Assembly (NCBI GenBank): GCA_025677835.1
Contig: JAIXMR010000040.1
Coordinates: 124,001-188,000, forward strand
Direction: 5' to 3'
Length of the DNA: 64,000 bases
Source: Sporodiniella umbellata
Lineage: Eukaryota > Mucoromycota > Mucoromycetes > Mucorales > Rhizopodaceae
The translations under genes and the position numbers were made by a program. The notes below the pieces were generated by a model. It saw only the letters and a list, made by a program, of their open reading frames with translations, was not told the DNA's origin and made no database searches. Positions 10,731 through 22,721 of this stretch are shown piece by piece (position 1 is the first letter of the stretch; each line of letters begins with the position of its first letter).

Positions 10731-12673
10731 ATGAACTACTCTTCTGCTTTTCCGCCTTTACAGGCTTTTCCTTGGGCGTTTACTAGCGTCGATATAAATA
10801 AAGAAGCCCCTTTTAAACAACAAAACTCTCCACATAACACCGCTATTTCAAATTATCCCGCTTATTTAAAGCATACAAATTACTCACAGCTTGTAGCTGA
10901 ACAACACAATAGCCGTTTGATTGAGAGCGTTGATTTACGTTTACCAAAGATTTGGAATAAAAACGACAAAGCAAAGCATATTGATATTGGCATGAGTGGA
11001 TACGATCTATACTATTCAGGTTCTTTATGTTATATTTATACAAAACAAACAAAAAACTTTTACGTGGGAAATGTAACCAAAAGTGTATGTAGGACCCGGC
11101 AAAAAAGAGCTAGATTTCTCAGGAATTCGAACCAGCCTTCCTATAAAGCCACAGTGTGGGATTTACTATTTTGAAATAAAAATAACATCAAAAGGGGAGG
11201 ATGGCTTTATTTTCATTGGTCTTGGAAAAGCTGTAAACAGACTAGAAAGAGTAAACGGTGGTAGGTTACATACGCGATTTATTGATATTTTTATTCTCTT
11301 GTTTAATCAAGCCTGTTGAAAGCTAGAGACATATATTCGTACACTTTTCGCGGAGATGACGGCTGTATATATGAATCAAACGAAAACAGCAAGAAATACG
11401 GTTCTACTTTTTCTACAAACGACGTTGTAGGGTGCTGTCTGAACTATGCTGAACAAAAGATATTTTTTACCAAAAATGGTACCAGTCTTGGTCCTGCTTT
11501 TGAAGGTATCAATACGACGGGTGATTTTTACCCATTTATCGGGTTACGTACACCAGGAGAGAAAGTTTATGTTAACTTTGGCCAGGAGCCATTTCTATTT
11601 GACATAACATTATATGTCAAGGTAAAAAGACAAATGCCTTTAGTTACTTGATCATTAGGACCTGTGTGCTCTAACTAAGTTTTTCTTCAGGAAATAAAAC
11701 AAAAAACTATGCAAAGCTTGTTGATACAGGACCAATCTATCAAAAACGATGGTATAGATCTGTTAGTGCTAGACTATCTAGTCCATCATGGTTATGTAGA
11801 GTCGGCTAATGCGTTACAAAAAAACATGCAATCCTGTAATAAAGAAAACAGTGGACATAGAGAAGCAGACGACAGTACAGAAATTCAGATGCGAGCAAGT
11901 ATTCGAAGATTTCTTTTAGCAGGAAGAGTATGTGAAGCTATATCTCAAATTGATGCAATTTTTCCAAGCCTACTGGAAAACAATAAGCACCTTTTATTTC
12001 AATTAAAAGTACAAAAGTTTGTAGAAATGATAAAAGACTCTTTCCAACAATCAAACTATGGGCTGCAACATCAGATTTTGCACGAACAGGAAAACCTGAA
12101 ATATCATCGGCCTAGCGTTTCCACACCACCTCAAACACCAGTATCACCTGTTGCGCCGGGAAGGCGTGTCAGTTGGGCTGCTATTGCAGCTTCCTCTACC
12201 CATTCACCTACATTTACCAGGCGTAGCAGTAATGCAAGTAGCGTGCATAGTCTTGATTATATTGACGAAGAACATAGCTTCGTAAAAAGAGCTACATCAT
12301 ATGGCCGAAAATTACAGGAAAAATACAGCGAAAACCCTGAATACCGTACAATAATCGCAGACATCTTCTCTCTGTTGACTTGCTCAGATATAACACTTAG
12401 CCCAATGGCCCATGTACTCAGTAAATCAACACGGGACTCTCTTGCATCAGATGTAAACGCTGCCATTCAATGTGAGTGCTATGATTCTTATATAGATGTT
12501 TACACAAACAATATCACAGTAGTTCAATATTCATTTTAATGCTAATAGTGTATCAAAACAAACAAGAGACATCATGTTTGGAAAAGCTTTATAAACAAAT
12601 TGTTGTTACTATCGAGCAACTTTCATTGTCCGGTCATGGACAGGCTACTCTTGTTCAACCTGGCATGATATAA
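10731..12673 (+). CDS. Vid30/RanBPM-like scaffold of the GID/CTLH ubiquitin ligase
   Basis: Five exons (10731-11019, 11093-11260, 11323-11621, 11691-12471, 12549-12673) encode 553 residues. A SPRY domain covers about 95-255 (YYSGPGKKELDF, CGIYYFEIKI, FTKNGTSLGPAFEG). It is followed by LisH (LLVLDYLVHHGYVESANALQ), CTLH (RFLLAGRVCEAISQIDAIFP) and a C-terminal CRA region. This SPRY-LisH-CTLH-CRA order defines RanBP9/10 and yeast Gid1/Vid30. These scaffold the GID/CTLH E3 ligase, which degrades gluconeogenic enzymes after glucose return in yeast. A Ser/Pro-rich insert with TPPQTPVSP lies between CTLH and CRA and may be phosphorylated. The orientation matches the S10 gene upstream. Confidence 0.88.
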
Positions 12674-13117
12674 ACCCTTAGTGGGAGTTTTTATTTTGTC
12701 TCTTCTTCTAAACCAAAGTCTTTTTCATTGCCCTTTTGCAATTTCCTGGTTTGTTTCTTTAACTGGTAGTAAGTACAAAAACGCTAATAAGAAGCAAACA
12801 AAATGATATTTACATAACTCTATTGTCATTAATAAAGAAAATTTTTTTAACTGTAAAATGAGTCGAAAAAGAAAAAAGACGACCAAAAATACTTGGGAGC
12901 CAAAACCGAGAGGTTTCTTATAAACGCAAATGCTCTATTGATAGAAAAAGCAATATTTTAAAAGAGCTATCTTGTTACTGAACAAGCAAGGGGAGTTTTA
13001 GAATCGCACTTTATTGTTTTTAAAGTTTAAATTAATGAGTAAAATAAATGTTTGTATATCGGATGAGCTCCTTTACATGTGAAAAAAGGAATGGGGGATG
13101 AGGTGAGATGGTTTTTT
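12674..13117. other. Convergent spacer, no gene seen
   Basis: AT-rich spacer between the 3' ends of the Vid30-like and ammonium transporter genes. It likely contains only terminators and polyadenylation signals. Confidence 0.6.
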
Positions 13118-14632
13118 TTAAGCGTTATCCAGAGTATCATTCGCTAAAGGACGTCCAGGGTCTATGGTTCCTTGAGCTTGAGCTTGATAAGGATAGCCTT
13201 GAATCTCTTCTTTTACAACTTTTTCTTCTCCAGTGTTTTGATCTACACCCACAATTTTGTCTACATGATAATAGGCCATTTCTCCTATCTCAGCTGCATC
13301 CAAGCCTCTAAGCTCAGACTCACGGTCAACACGTAGCGAGAGACCAGGTATTTTGTTCATAATAAATAAAATGATGTAAGTGATGACAAAACTCCAAACC
13401 ATGCCTGTAGTGGCATCAGCAAACTGATACCCTAATTGGACATAGTGTCGGTTCATCCAGCCGCCTTCAATTACAGTAGTACCGTCTAAATTTGCTATAT
13501 ATGCTTCAGAAAAAATTCCAGTCAAAATAGACCCAACATAGCCACCAACTCCATGAACAGCAAAAACATCGGCCACATCATCATACTTGAGCCAATGCTT
13601 TAGATGGATAGCCATATTGCAAGCTAGTGCTCCCAAAAACCCAACAGCCACGGCTGGAGCAGGCCCTATAAACCCAGAGCCTGGCGTAATGGCTACAAGG
13701 CCAGCTACAGCACCAGAACAAAACCCAAGAGCAGAAAATTTGCGTTCAATACGATAATCAAGACACATCCAAGTAATGGCTCCTACAGCAGCAGCCAAAT
13801 TAGTGACCACACAGGCCATAGCAGCTCGAAGGTTACCGGATAAGGCAGATCCTCCATTAAACCCAAACCAACCAAACCATAGAAACGCGGTACCGAGGAC
13901 TACATTCGACATGTTATGAGGTCTAAACTCCTCTTTTTTATCTTCATGTCCCTCACGACGTCCTAAAATTAAGGCATAGGCTAAGCTGGCAGCACCGCTT
14001 GAAATATGAACAGGCGTCTAAATGATAGGTTTTTAGGTACTGTTTTGTTCGGAAAGATAGGACACTTACACCACCTGCAAAATCAACAGCTCCTAATTTA
14101 GCACTCCATCCACTAGGATTCCAAGTCCAGTAAGCAATAAAGTCATAAACAAGAGTAGACCATATAAAGATGAATATTATCATGGGTAGTAACCGAGCCC
14201 GCTCTGCAGCAGCACCAATTGCTAACGCAGGGGTCAAAGCCGCAAACATACATTGATAAATACAATATACGAGATCTGGAACAGAAGAAGACCCAATGGA
14301 CGGATCACCTAGTACCCCACGTAGGAATGCATTATCCAGATTCCCGATGAAGGGACTCGTACTTGTTTTGCTAAAAGTTAAACTGTAGCCCCATATAAAC
14401 CACTATAAATTGAGTCAGAGCGTTTAGCAACACAAACAAACGAAATAAGCTCCATTACCTGAACACTAACTACTACCAAAGATAGTACGCATGCAACGAT
14501 AAGCGATAATGCGTTTTTTTGTCGAGCCATGCCTGAATAAAAATAACCAACACCTGGAATCATTAGCCAAACTAAAGCGGTAGAGGTCAAGATCCAAGCA
14601 ATGTCTCCTGATTGGTACTTTGGTGTATCCAT
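13118..14632 (-). CDS. Ammonium transporter (AMT/MEP family)
   Basis: Three exons (14459-14632, 14070-14402, 13118-14017) encode 468 residues with about 11 membrane segments. The start [21 protein letters not shown] places the N terminus outside. The AMT signature runs [13 protein letters not shown], and the second conserved pore histidine is in [12 protein letters not shown]. Thus both twin-His residues are present, as in Mep2-type transporters and AmtB rather than Mep1/3. The channel imports ammonium across the plasma membrane as a trimer. The C-terminal tail has the conserved [15 protein letters not shown] region that gates AMT trimers. The 167-bp spacer upstream is rich in GATA sites, consistent with nitrogen control. 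Confidence 0.95.
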
Positions 14633-14799
14633 TTGAAAAGGTAAAGAAATTTTTTTTATTAAGATACAGTAGAAAAAGCGAAAGGCAAAGATATCCTAAA
14701 AACGGCTCACTATTTATATATACTTTCTTGTAAGTGATAAAAGATAAGTTATCTGAGATTGAATACAGATCGGAAAGACTGTTATCTTTATTATAAATG
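14633..14799 (-). promoter_or_regulatory. GATA-rich promoter of the ammonium transporter
   Basis: This 167-bp spacer contains GATA cores at about 662-666 and 690-694 (+14000), GATAA at 14736-14740, a palindromic pair AGATAA-G-TTATCT at 14742-14754, and another TTATCT at 14782-14787. Clustered GATA sites are the hallmark of AreA/Nit2/Gln3-type nitrogen regulation. Confidence 0.55.
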
Positions 14800-16094
14800 C
14801 TAAAAAATATTCCACAGACTGATACGGTTGTCCTGACTAGCGCCTACTAGCCAATTGCTTTGGGTACCAAAGTCGATGCTATATATTGTATCACGATGAA
14901 AAGACAGTACAGCTAAAGGTTTCATCTTTTTTATGGAGAACACCCTAAGCCTATTGCAAAGTGATTGGTCATTGATATCAAACAAAACTACCTACTTTCC
15001 GTCATATCCCCCTGTTGCAAAAATCTTGTTGTCGTGGCGAATCTTTACAGCTGGTACACCAGATTTTTTCGTTAATATCTCATTCAAAACATCACCTGTC
15101 ATCAGGCTTTGTTGGCAAATTCGGTTATCTGCAGATGATGAGATAAAATAAGATCTTGTCAGGTCTATAGACAAATCGAGTACTATGTAACACTTAGCGT
15201 GTAGTTCCTGTTTGTCAATATCTTACTAGGTTCTTTGTGTCTCTGTTTTCGCCAAATCGCTCGACTTTCCCCCTCGTTTATCTCCCAAAGAGCTATTTCT
15301 CCATTCTCGTACCCAACCAATACAAATAAAGATCCAGATGATTTAAACATTTCCACTGCCATACATGCTCCGTGTGTTTTTTCACCCCCAGATTGGATGA
15401 TCCACTTGGATTGTGTTACATCGAATATGCCAAACTAATTTTTTTTCCAAAGAAAGAAAAAAGATAAGCATCCGCCCTCTATCTCGTTCATGATAATATT
15501 ACAAAACCAATGTCTTCCATGGAAGCAAAACATATAAACTCAGATTCTACACACGTTTTTAACGTCACAAAACCTTTTATGCTTGGTTTTTTTCTTTTGA
15601 AAGATATTTACCATCATCTTCTAACGAAGAGAACTTACAAAAGCCAACGTCGTTGTAGGCAATGGAGTTTATCTTTTCCGCCTTCGCAGGTTGTTGGTGA
15701 AGATCCAGTTTCCAAATATATAGCATACTGTCTCTACCCTGGCTTTTTTCTTTTTTTTTTAAAAAAAAAAAAAGCTGAACATACTTGTTTTTTTTTCTGT
15801 TTTACCTAATCAACTTTTGAGAGCTGGATACAGCTATCTTCAAACAATTATCGGCATGAGCTTTCCAGGAAATTACTACACGCCTTGTTTTCAATCTCCA
15901 TATTACAATCCAACCGTCTGCATCACTTGAATTCAACTTTAAAATTGTATGCGCTAAAAGTTTTGTGAGAATAAATACCAAGAAGCCATGTATTTGTCAG
16001 AGTCGAATATGCACACATAATTGACGGTTGCTTTGTGTTCGCGAAAGATGTATGTGGGAGGAGGCGGTGGTGGTGCTGAGCTACAAGCAGACAT
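14800..16094 (-). CDS. ASA1: ASTRA-associated WD40 protein (Asa1 / GNB1L-like)
   Basis: Seven exons (15979-16094, 15806-15925, 15612-15742, 15503-15546, 15227-15434, 14996-15182, 14800-14950) give 318 residues, about the usual size for GNB1L. A Pro-rich start (MSACSSAPPPPPPTYIFREH) leads into WD repeats. DADGWIVIWRLKTRRVVISW, AYNDVGFCKF, KPLAVLSFHRDTIYSIDFG and a C-terminal DNRISLWNIF match the Asa1/GNB1L family. Asa1 works with the TTT/ASTRA chaperone complex that matures PIK-like kinases such as TOR. Reading straight through one short intron (14951-14995) shows an apparent in-frame TAG; splicing removes it. Divergent to RRP9 with about 310 bp between start codons. Confidence 0.85.
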
Positions 16095-16405
16095 AAAGGA
16101 AGAAAAGTATTGTAGGAGTTTCAAAGATTACAAAATTCATGGAAATATAAATTCTTTTACAATAGCTTTCAAACAATGTCAGCGCCTTTTCTGTTAACGG
16201 TTGAGCCTATACTTGATCCAAAGAACTATTTGAATCGAAAAAGTGGCTCTTGTACATATGCCTTGTTTTTTTCTGGCTTACATTACGTTGACTATGAGAC
16301 TGAAGCGAATCAGCTTTTGTGTGACCACTTATCGTGTGTGGCGTCTTGTGCCAAACCATTTGAGGGCACACATTTTTTTTACTGTCTTCTTTTTTTGTTC
16401 AAACC
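16095..16405. promoter_or_regulatory. Divergent promoter region ASA1 / RRP9
   Basis: This 311-bp region lies between two divergent WD40 genes and must hold both promoters. I see no clear motif. Confidence 0.5.
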
Positions 16406-18212
16406 ATGGCAGTAGACCCTTTTTTTGCCTCTGCACGCAAACGCAAGCGTAGTAACAACAAAGCTTCCACAAAGAAACAAACTCCACCAAAGACACATAA
16501 TAAGCGCGATAGCGACATCGAAGGCGATTCAGATGACGATGATCACTTTAACGCCAATTCATCACCAGAAAGCGCTGTAGAATCTTCAGACGAAGAAATT
16601 GAAGAAACTGCAGCTGAAAAACGTGTTCGTCTTGCAAAAGCTTACCTAAATAACATCGAAAAGGACGCTGAAGGTACATATCGCTATATACGTGTTTGCG
16701 TTTGCACAGTAAATGAACTGCTTCCTAATACATGATTTAGAGGAAATCGGTACTTTTGATGCTGCAGATCTCGACAGAGATTTGGTCGCTGAACGTTTAA
16801 AAAAAGACGATGTATGTTTTTTTTTTGGTCTACAAGGAATTCAAAACGCTAAACTTGTTAATAGGACGAATCTGAAGGAAGATTACACTTAAGAGTGGCA
16901 GACAAAGTGAGTTTTCTAGAGCTGGTCTTTTATGATTATTTATTAATGCCAGACATTGTATTCATAGTATAATTTCAAACCTGAAGACCTTAAATCGCAT
17001 AGATGTCGAGGACACCAACTTACTGTGACAGCGGTAGCTTTGTCTGAAAACGGCAATATATTTTATTCTGCTTCAAAGGACGGCTCTATTATTAAATGTA
17101 AAAATCTCGCTTGAGCTTTAAAAAATACAGGACTCACACAGTTAAACTTTTTTTAGGGGATGTCAAAGCAAATAAAAAGTTACATACTTTTATAGGCGGA
17201 AGAAAAGGAGTGAAAAACTATAACGGACACACTGATCACATATTGTGTCTTGCGATAAGTCATGATGGAAAATATCTAGCAAGCGGCGGTAGAGACAAAA
17301 TAATCAATATCTGGTCTGTGACCGAAGACAAACACATTGTTAAATTTACTCAACACAGGGATACAGTTTCTGTAAGTCTTCAAAGCCCTGAGACAAATCT
17401 TGTATTTATACTTTCGTCATAGGGATTGGCCTTTCGCAAAGGATCGAACCAGTTATATTCAGCATCGCATGACCGTACAATAAAAGTGTGGAACATCGAT
17501 GAAAAATCATACATAGAGACGCTGTTCGGCCACCAAGATCAAATTACTGACATTGATACCCTTGGCCGGGAACGTTGTGTATCTACAGGTGGCCGTGACA
17601 AAACAGCCAGATTGTGGAAAATTGTTGAAGAATCCCAGCTTGTATTCAGAGGTGGCATTTCCACAAAAGACGAGAGCGGGGCAAAAAGTTTGTATGTGGA
17701 AAATTCAATTGACTGTATAGCGCAGCTTGACGAAAGCATGTATGTTACTGGTGGAGACAGTGGGTAAGAGATGAAAACAAGTATGAGTCAAATGGGGTAC
17801 AAACAATTATCTTTCTAGTGCTCTTGCATTGTGGGAGATTAGCCGCAAGAAACCTGTACACCACAAATCTTTAGCGCATGGACTTGATAAAACACAAGTG
17901 GATGTACAAGATAAACAACCTAGTTGGATTACCGCCGTGGCATCACTGAGATATTCAGATCTGTTTTTCTCAGGCTCTTGGGATGGCTTTGTTCGCGTTT
18001 GGAAACTAGCCACAGATAACAAAAGCTTTGAGCAGATTGCAGAAATCCCAGTTGAAGGTGTTGTAAATAGCATTCAAGTCAAAACAGCTGGTACTTCAAA
18101 GCGTACCCTGCTTATAGTAGGTGTGGGCCAGGAATTAAAACTAGGTCGATGGATCCGAATGAAAAATGGTGTTAAAAACTGTACACAAGTGTTTGAGCTT
18201 GGCTATTTATAA
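16406..18212 (+). CDS. RRP9: U3 snoRNP WD40 protein Rrp9 (U3-55K)
   Basis: Seven exons (16406-16673, 16741-16811, 16865-16906, 16968-17097, 17157-17371, 17423-17763, 17819-18212) encode 486 residues. A basic N terminus (SARKRKRSNNK, a likely nuclear/nucleolar signal) is followed by an acidic stretch. A seven-bladed WD40 propeller then starts near HRCRGHQLTVTAVALS. Repeats such as GHTDHILCLAISHDGKYLAS and HDRTIKVWNIDEKSYIETLF, plus the Rrp9-typical DLFFSGSWDGFVRVWKL near the C terminus, identify it. Rrp9 binds the B/C motif of U3 snoRNA and is needed for 18S rRNA processing in the nucleolus. UTP12, another U3 processome WD40 protein, lies 4.5 kb downstream. Confidence 0.92.
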
Positions 18213-18373
18213 ATAGAAAAATATAAAAAATAAAAATACAAATAAAAATAACAAAAAAGAAACATCCTTTTTTTTTTTTGTTGGGAGCTGTTTACACTTG
18301 TTTTATAATCTTGTATACGCATCTAAAAATCAGAATGGCAATATATGTTAATTCAAAGCAACTGATCTACATT

Positions 18374-19491
18374 TTAACTTTTTGTGGGTATAGCTATGAC
18401 AAGATGCAGAAAGTTGTCTGCAAAACTCAAATTTACATGAGCCCAGTGGATCGGTGTTTCCAAAGGCAGGTGTATCCCATGAGCTACAACTACTATGTCT
18501 TTTCCTATCAGCTCCGGGATCATTTTTGTCACAGTTTCAGCAACAGTACGAGGGCTCTCTTTCTCTACATAATTGAGATTTTCTTTTTCTTCTTTTTTTT
18601 CTTCTTTTACCTGAATTTTCTTGATGAAAACTGACTAGTTCCTGAACAACCGGACAGTTGTCTGGCAAGTATAGTCTCACAGGGACATGTCGATTGCTAA
18701 GCGAATATTCTGTAAGCTGTTTGTTCACTTTCCAATAATCGTCATAACAATCTGAATACGTTTCACAATCTTTCTTCAGTAAAGCTCTGTAGTACGATTG
18801 AACTTACCTAAGGAAAGGGACTGCCAAAGCTGTATTTGATCATGTTTGGATAGGTTCATCACCTTTTTAGTGTTTCCTGTGCGTAAAAACTCGGCCTAAA
18901 GTAAAGCCATTGGCACAACAATAATAAACATACAAATAAAGGTAAAATTTATACCTCTTTAATCATGGACATGTACATGTTTTGCATTGTAGTTGGAGTG
19001 GGTTTTGCCAATAAAGTACTGGATGGAAAATTCTTAAAACGTATTGTTAAAGACCAAGGAAGAGTAATGTTTTGATATTCCAAGTCATACAATAGGCCAA
19101 CAGGGTAATGCCTTCAATGTTAGTTGAGTAAAAAAGTGTAATGCGGAAAGAGATCTCTTTGCTTTACCACTTGAGCGGTTCGCTCTCGCATTCATACCAA
19201 GCAGAGTCAAAGTCTTCCTCGGGTATTTGAATATCTAAGTCTGCTAGCAGCTTTTGTATTCGGCTTGTCAATAATGGTATATAGGAACATCTTGGTAATT
19301 CTAACTAAAGCCAATAGGGGAGTTGCCTGTGAGCAATGAAAGCTCTCCAGGGGTTTTTTTTTTGTATTTACGTATATAGGGTCGCACGCTTTGCTGCCAT
19401 ATTCTAATATTTCTGGCTTGTTAAATGATATTTTGATTGGAAGCTTTGCATTCCATACGCTCTGTGAAATTTGGAAATCAATCAAAGACAT
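18374..19491 (-). CDS. ATG5: Autophagy protein ATG5
   Basis: Six exons (19372-19491, 19168-19304, 18955-19111, 18808-18895, 18611-18784, 18374-18564) give 288 residues, normal for ATG5. The N-terminal ubiquitin-like fold begins SVWNAKLPIKISF and LELPRCSYIPLL. KWHYPVGLLYDL and TLPWSLTIRFKNFP are conserved blocks. The C-terminal ubiquitin-like domain has VPVRLYLP and ends ADNFLHLVIAIPTKS. The MIKEAEFLRTG segment carries the Lys expected to be conjugated to ATG12 (the K before EAEFLR). The ATG12-ATG5-ATG16 complex is the E3-like enzyme for ATG8 lipidation. The acceptor of exon 5 has two possible positions (18784 chosen because it adds the ALLKKDC helix start). Confidence 0.92.
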
Positions 19492-20464
19492 TGAAGAAGT
19501 GAAATAAAACTCAAAACAGCTGCATGAAAATAGTATTTATCTTTCTTTTTTTATATCATTCAAGGTAAAAACAGAGACTAAATAAGAAAACATGAATAAG
19601 GCCCTTTTTTTTTTGTCTCATACAAGGTAAATAAACCTATTGAGACACTGGTCTACCTATGCACAAAATGTCTTATTGATATTAGCAATTTGTAGTCCCC
19701 CTGTTTCATAATAAAACCATGTCATCAGTTTTGTTTAATGAGCTCTATTGGTTTAACAAAAGGTAGTCCTCTTCACTGCCCAATCAATTAAAAGTCCCGA
19801 GTCATAAATTTTTTAAAAGGAATTTATATAAATTATAAAAAAATTTTTCTCTTTCGTTCGTTTTTTTATAGAATACTTCTATTCTTTTTTCATATATTTA
19901 TTTAATTATTGTTATTAACCAAACAGAGCTATTACGGTAAAATACATATAACAACATAAAGGAGAGAGTTTTCTCTCTATCTCTATCTGTTCCTCTCTTT
20001 ACCCTCCCTCTTTTGCTATCTCTTGTTTTTGTCCATGTTAAAGGTGGGGCATGCCTTTATATTTATATGTATATATTTCTTTTTGTTTTACATGAGAATG
20101 TTTTACTATGTTTTGTTGAACAAAAAAAAAAAAAGGAGCGTACGGATTCTGCATTTTTATTTCGTTAATTGCTGGGCTTTCAGTTATGGAACAGTCCTAC
20201 TTTTGGCGGTAGTAAAAGAATTTGAAATTGTAAAACCTGCTAAAAAGTATGCATTAATTTGATACTGTAAGAAGCACCTAACTAGGTTAGCAATAGTTTT
20301 TTATGTATGTTTTTCTTTATTGCCAAAGACGGGATGAGTAGCCAGGGATTGCCTACGTTTCAAAAAGTAGTTAGAGGGCTGAACAGAGAAAGAGATCCTT
20401 GATAGTCGCAATGAATATGTTCTGATTTGGTTTTGATGTTTTTAGGAAAACACAACAAAGAACA
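19492..20464. other. Divergent spacer ATG5 / PNUTS-like, no gene seen
   Basis: AT-rich spacer of about 1 kb with a pyrimidine-rich block (about 19970-20030). No credible open frame. Confidence 0.55.
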
Positions 20465-21990
20465 ATGAATTACTCGGAGTCTGAAGGTACATTAAAAAGA
20501 TACACAAAAACAAGTGAACTAACTGATATACTTATAGATATAGCTGGTAAAGAACACAAATAAGTCTTTTAATCCGATTTGATTTTGTTAACAGTTGCTT
20601 TCATTGTTTTCGCGTAACTTTTTTCTACCTACTCAGATGTACTTAATCGACAAGGGATTGAGAACAACGAGCATCTGTATCTTTTTGTAGCCCTCATAAA
20701 AACAGCAAGAACTGATGGATACCTCGAATGTTTACTTAAAACAAAAGAGTCGAGGTTTCTGATTTCATTGTCTGAAAATGACGACGTTGCTTTGATTTTG
20801 AGAGACGCGTTGATTCAATCAAAAAACTATTGGAATACACAACAACTGGTTCAAGTTTTACATGTAAGTGTTTTTTTTTTTTTGTATAGTTTTTTTTTAA
20901 TCTGACTATTGTTCAGACTCTTGGCAGGATCCCCTTTACGCTACTAATGCTGAAAAAGCATCAATTGGGCCTCAAGTTAAAAGACGTAATGAAAGAAGCT
21001 GCTGCTAAAAACGATACTACTGTTATGAACATCAGTGAAGCATTAAAAAAGCAGTGGAAGACGCTTGAAAAAGACCCTAAGAAAAACTCTCTAAGCGAAA
21101 ATTCAAAACGTCAGTATAGAATCAAAAACAACTTTATAATTCTTTTATTCAAATTTGCATCAATTTTTAGTTCTTTCCAAAACTACACCCAACGTTATAA
21201 GAAAGCCTGGAATAAGATTAGCTATTGATAAAGACCCCCCAAAATCATCTGTAACTAAAGCAAAGTCTTATTCCAACCCTAGCTTGTTGGATGAGCTTCT
21301 TAAAGTCCCTAAAAAAAGCACAAATCAAACAAGCTTTTCTCAGAACGCTAATTCCTTATCCTCTAACTCCCAGTCGACCGCTCCTACACAAGCCAATAAC
21401 ACAATCCCTTTTCGTTCCGCTCCTGTGCAGGCCACACGCTACAACCAGGGTCCAACCCCGATGAATATAGATTTTCCTAGCAATACTAAGAAAAGCGCCA
21501 AAAAGAAAGTTACGTTCGCTGATAATCTTGTATCTATAAGAGAATACATACCGCATTCTGAAAGCGTAAGGTTTTTTTCATATACAAGTCTATGATTCTA
21601 ATTTTATGCTAGGATAATGAAGAAGAAATAATAGCGCCTAAACGTGAGATGGCCATATGGTATCAGCCTCTGCCTCTTTTATTTAACGAGGAGATTGATA
21701 ACGCTAAAATACGTAGACCGGTCACTACATCTGAAACTATATTTCACGATAACCGAGAACGAACCACGTTAAGTAAAATTTATGTGAGCAAAAAATTCAT
21801 TCCCTTTTCGCCTGCTGAGCCTGATGAACTACCAGACCCAAACATGAACACACCTGTCATTCCAACACTCGATGTGGAGCGACAAACGCATATAAAACAA
21901 CCTACTCAGACGCATATGCCCAAACAAGCGCCTATTCAGACACCGGATCCAAATATGATTGAACAGCTGCTGAGAAACAACCCAGCGTAA
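20465..21990 (+). CDS. PNUTS/Ppn1-like protein phosphatase 1 regulator with TFIIS N-domain
   Basis: Exons 20465-20486, 20637-20863, 20917-21113, 21202-21565 and 21613-21990 give 395 residues; an optional 9-nt microexon (20538-20546) would add three in frame. Residues about 20-130 look like a TFIIS N-terminal (LW) helical domain. Residues near 255-275 read KKVTFADNLVSIREY: a KVxF match to the PP1-docking RVxF motif followed by a LxxxREY element. The same order (LW domain, RVxF, REY) occurs in metazoan PNUTS (PPP1R10), and S. pombe Ppn1 is its counterpart in the cleavage-polyadenylation factor. The inferred role is targeting PP1 to RNA polymerase II 3'-end processing. The remainder is Ser/Pro/Gln-rich and probably disordered. 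The exon 4/5 junction is the least certain splice. Confidence 0.7.
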
Positions 21991-22246
21991 AATATCTAAT
22001 ATTACATATCAACTACATAGGCAATCTGATTCCTTTTATCATAGATTTATTGACTCCCTACGAGCACTTCAAAACATAAACACTTAAAAAAAAAATATAC
22101 CGTATTTAGGTAAAAAGAAAAAGAAACCTCTCTTGCGATTTGTTTCAATACTTATGCTACAATCATTAGCCAGCATATGTTTACTCGTAAATTATTAAAC
22201 AGCACGATAAATGTTTTCGTTTATATTTTTTACAAGAAAAAGTAAA

Positions 22247-22301
<55 letters not shown>

Positions 22302-22721
22302 TACATTATATGATACAAAATTTATTTATTTCAGTAAACACTTGCTGAAGTCAAAGGAGCGGATTTGTTTTATGGAAACCATTTACAATTTCATGGCGTC
22401 TCATATACAAAATAAAACAAGTAAAATCTCCTTTTTATAAAAAGAATAAATTCTTGACCGCTTTGTAAAGCGTGGCTCGCCCCTAGTCATTTCTATCCAA
22501 AGATATTGATATCACCTCGCTGAAGGACCGAGATGATAGTTTATATAATCTCACAATTTAGTCACACTTCATTCACTTCTACCTGGATGACACCCCAGAA
22601 GACTTTTTATTTCTTGCCCTCCCTGCAATGACCGTAAGTCCAATACCTTAGTTTTTATACACTCATATCAATCAAAAAAGCATTTAATAAAAAAAAATAT
22701 CTTTATACAATACATCTGGCT
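21991..22721. other. Convergent spacer with CA repeat
   Basis: Spacer between the 3' ends of the PNUTS-like gene and UTP12. Apart from the CA microsatellite listed separately I see nothing in it. Confidence 0.6.
22251..22300. repeat. (CA)25 microsatellite
   Basis: An uninterrupted CA dinucleotide run of 50 bp, the longest simple dinucleotide repeat in the window. Confidence 0.95.

Noticed and set aside
14951..14995. Apparent in-frame TAG that would truncate the ASA1 WD40 protein
   Set aside because: The TAG lies in a 45-nt GT-AG intron; splicing joins GGYDGK directly to LRVFSIKK with the family pattern restored.
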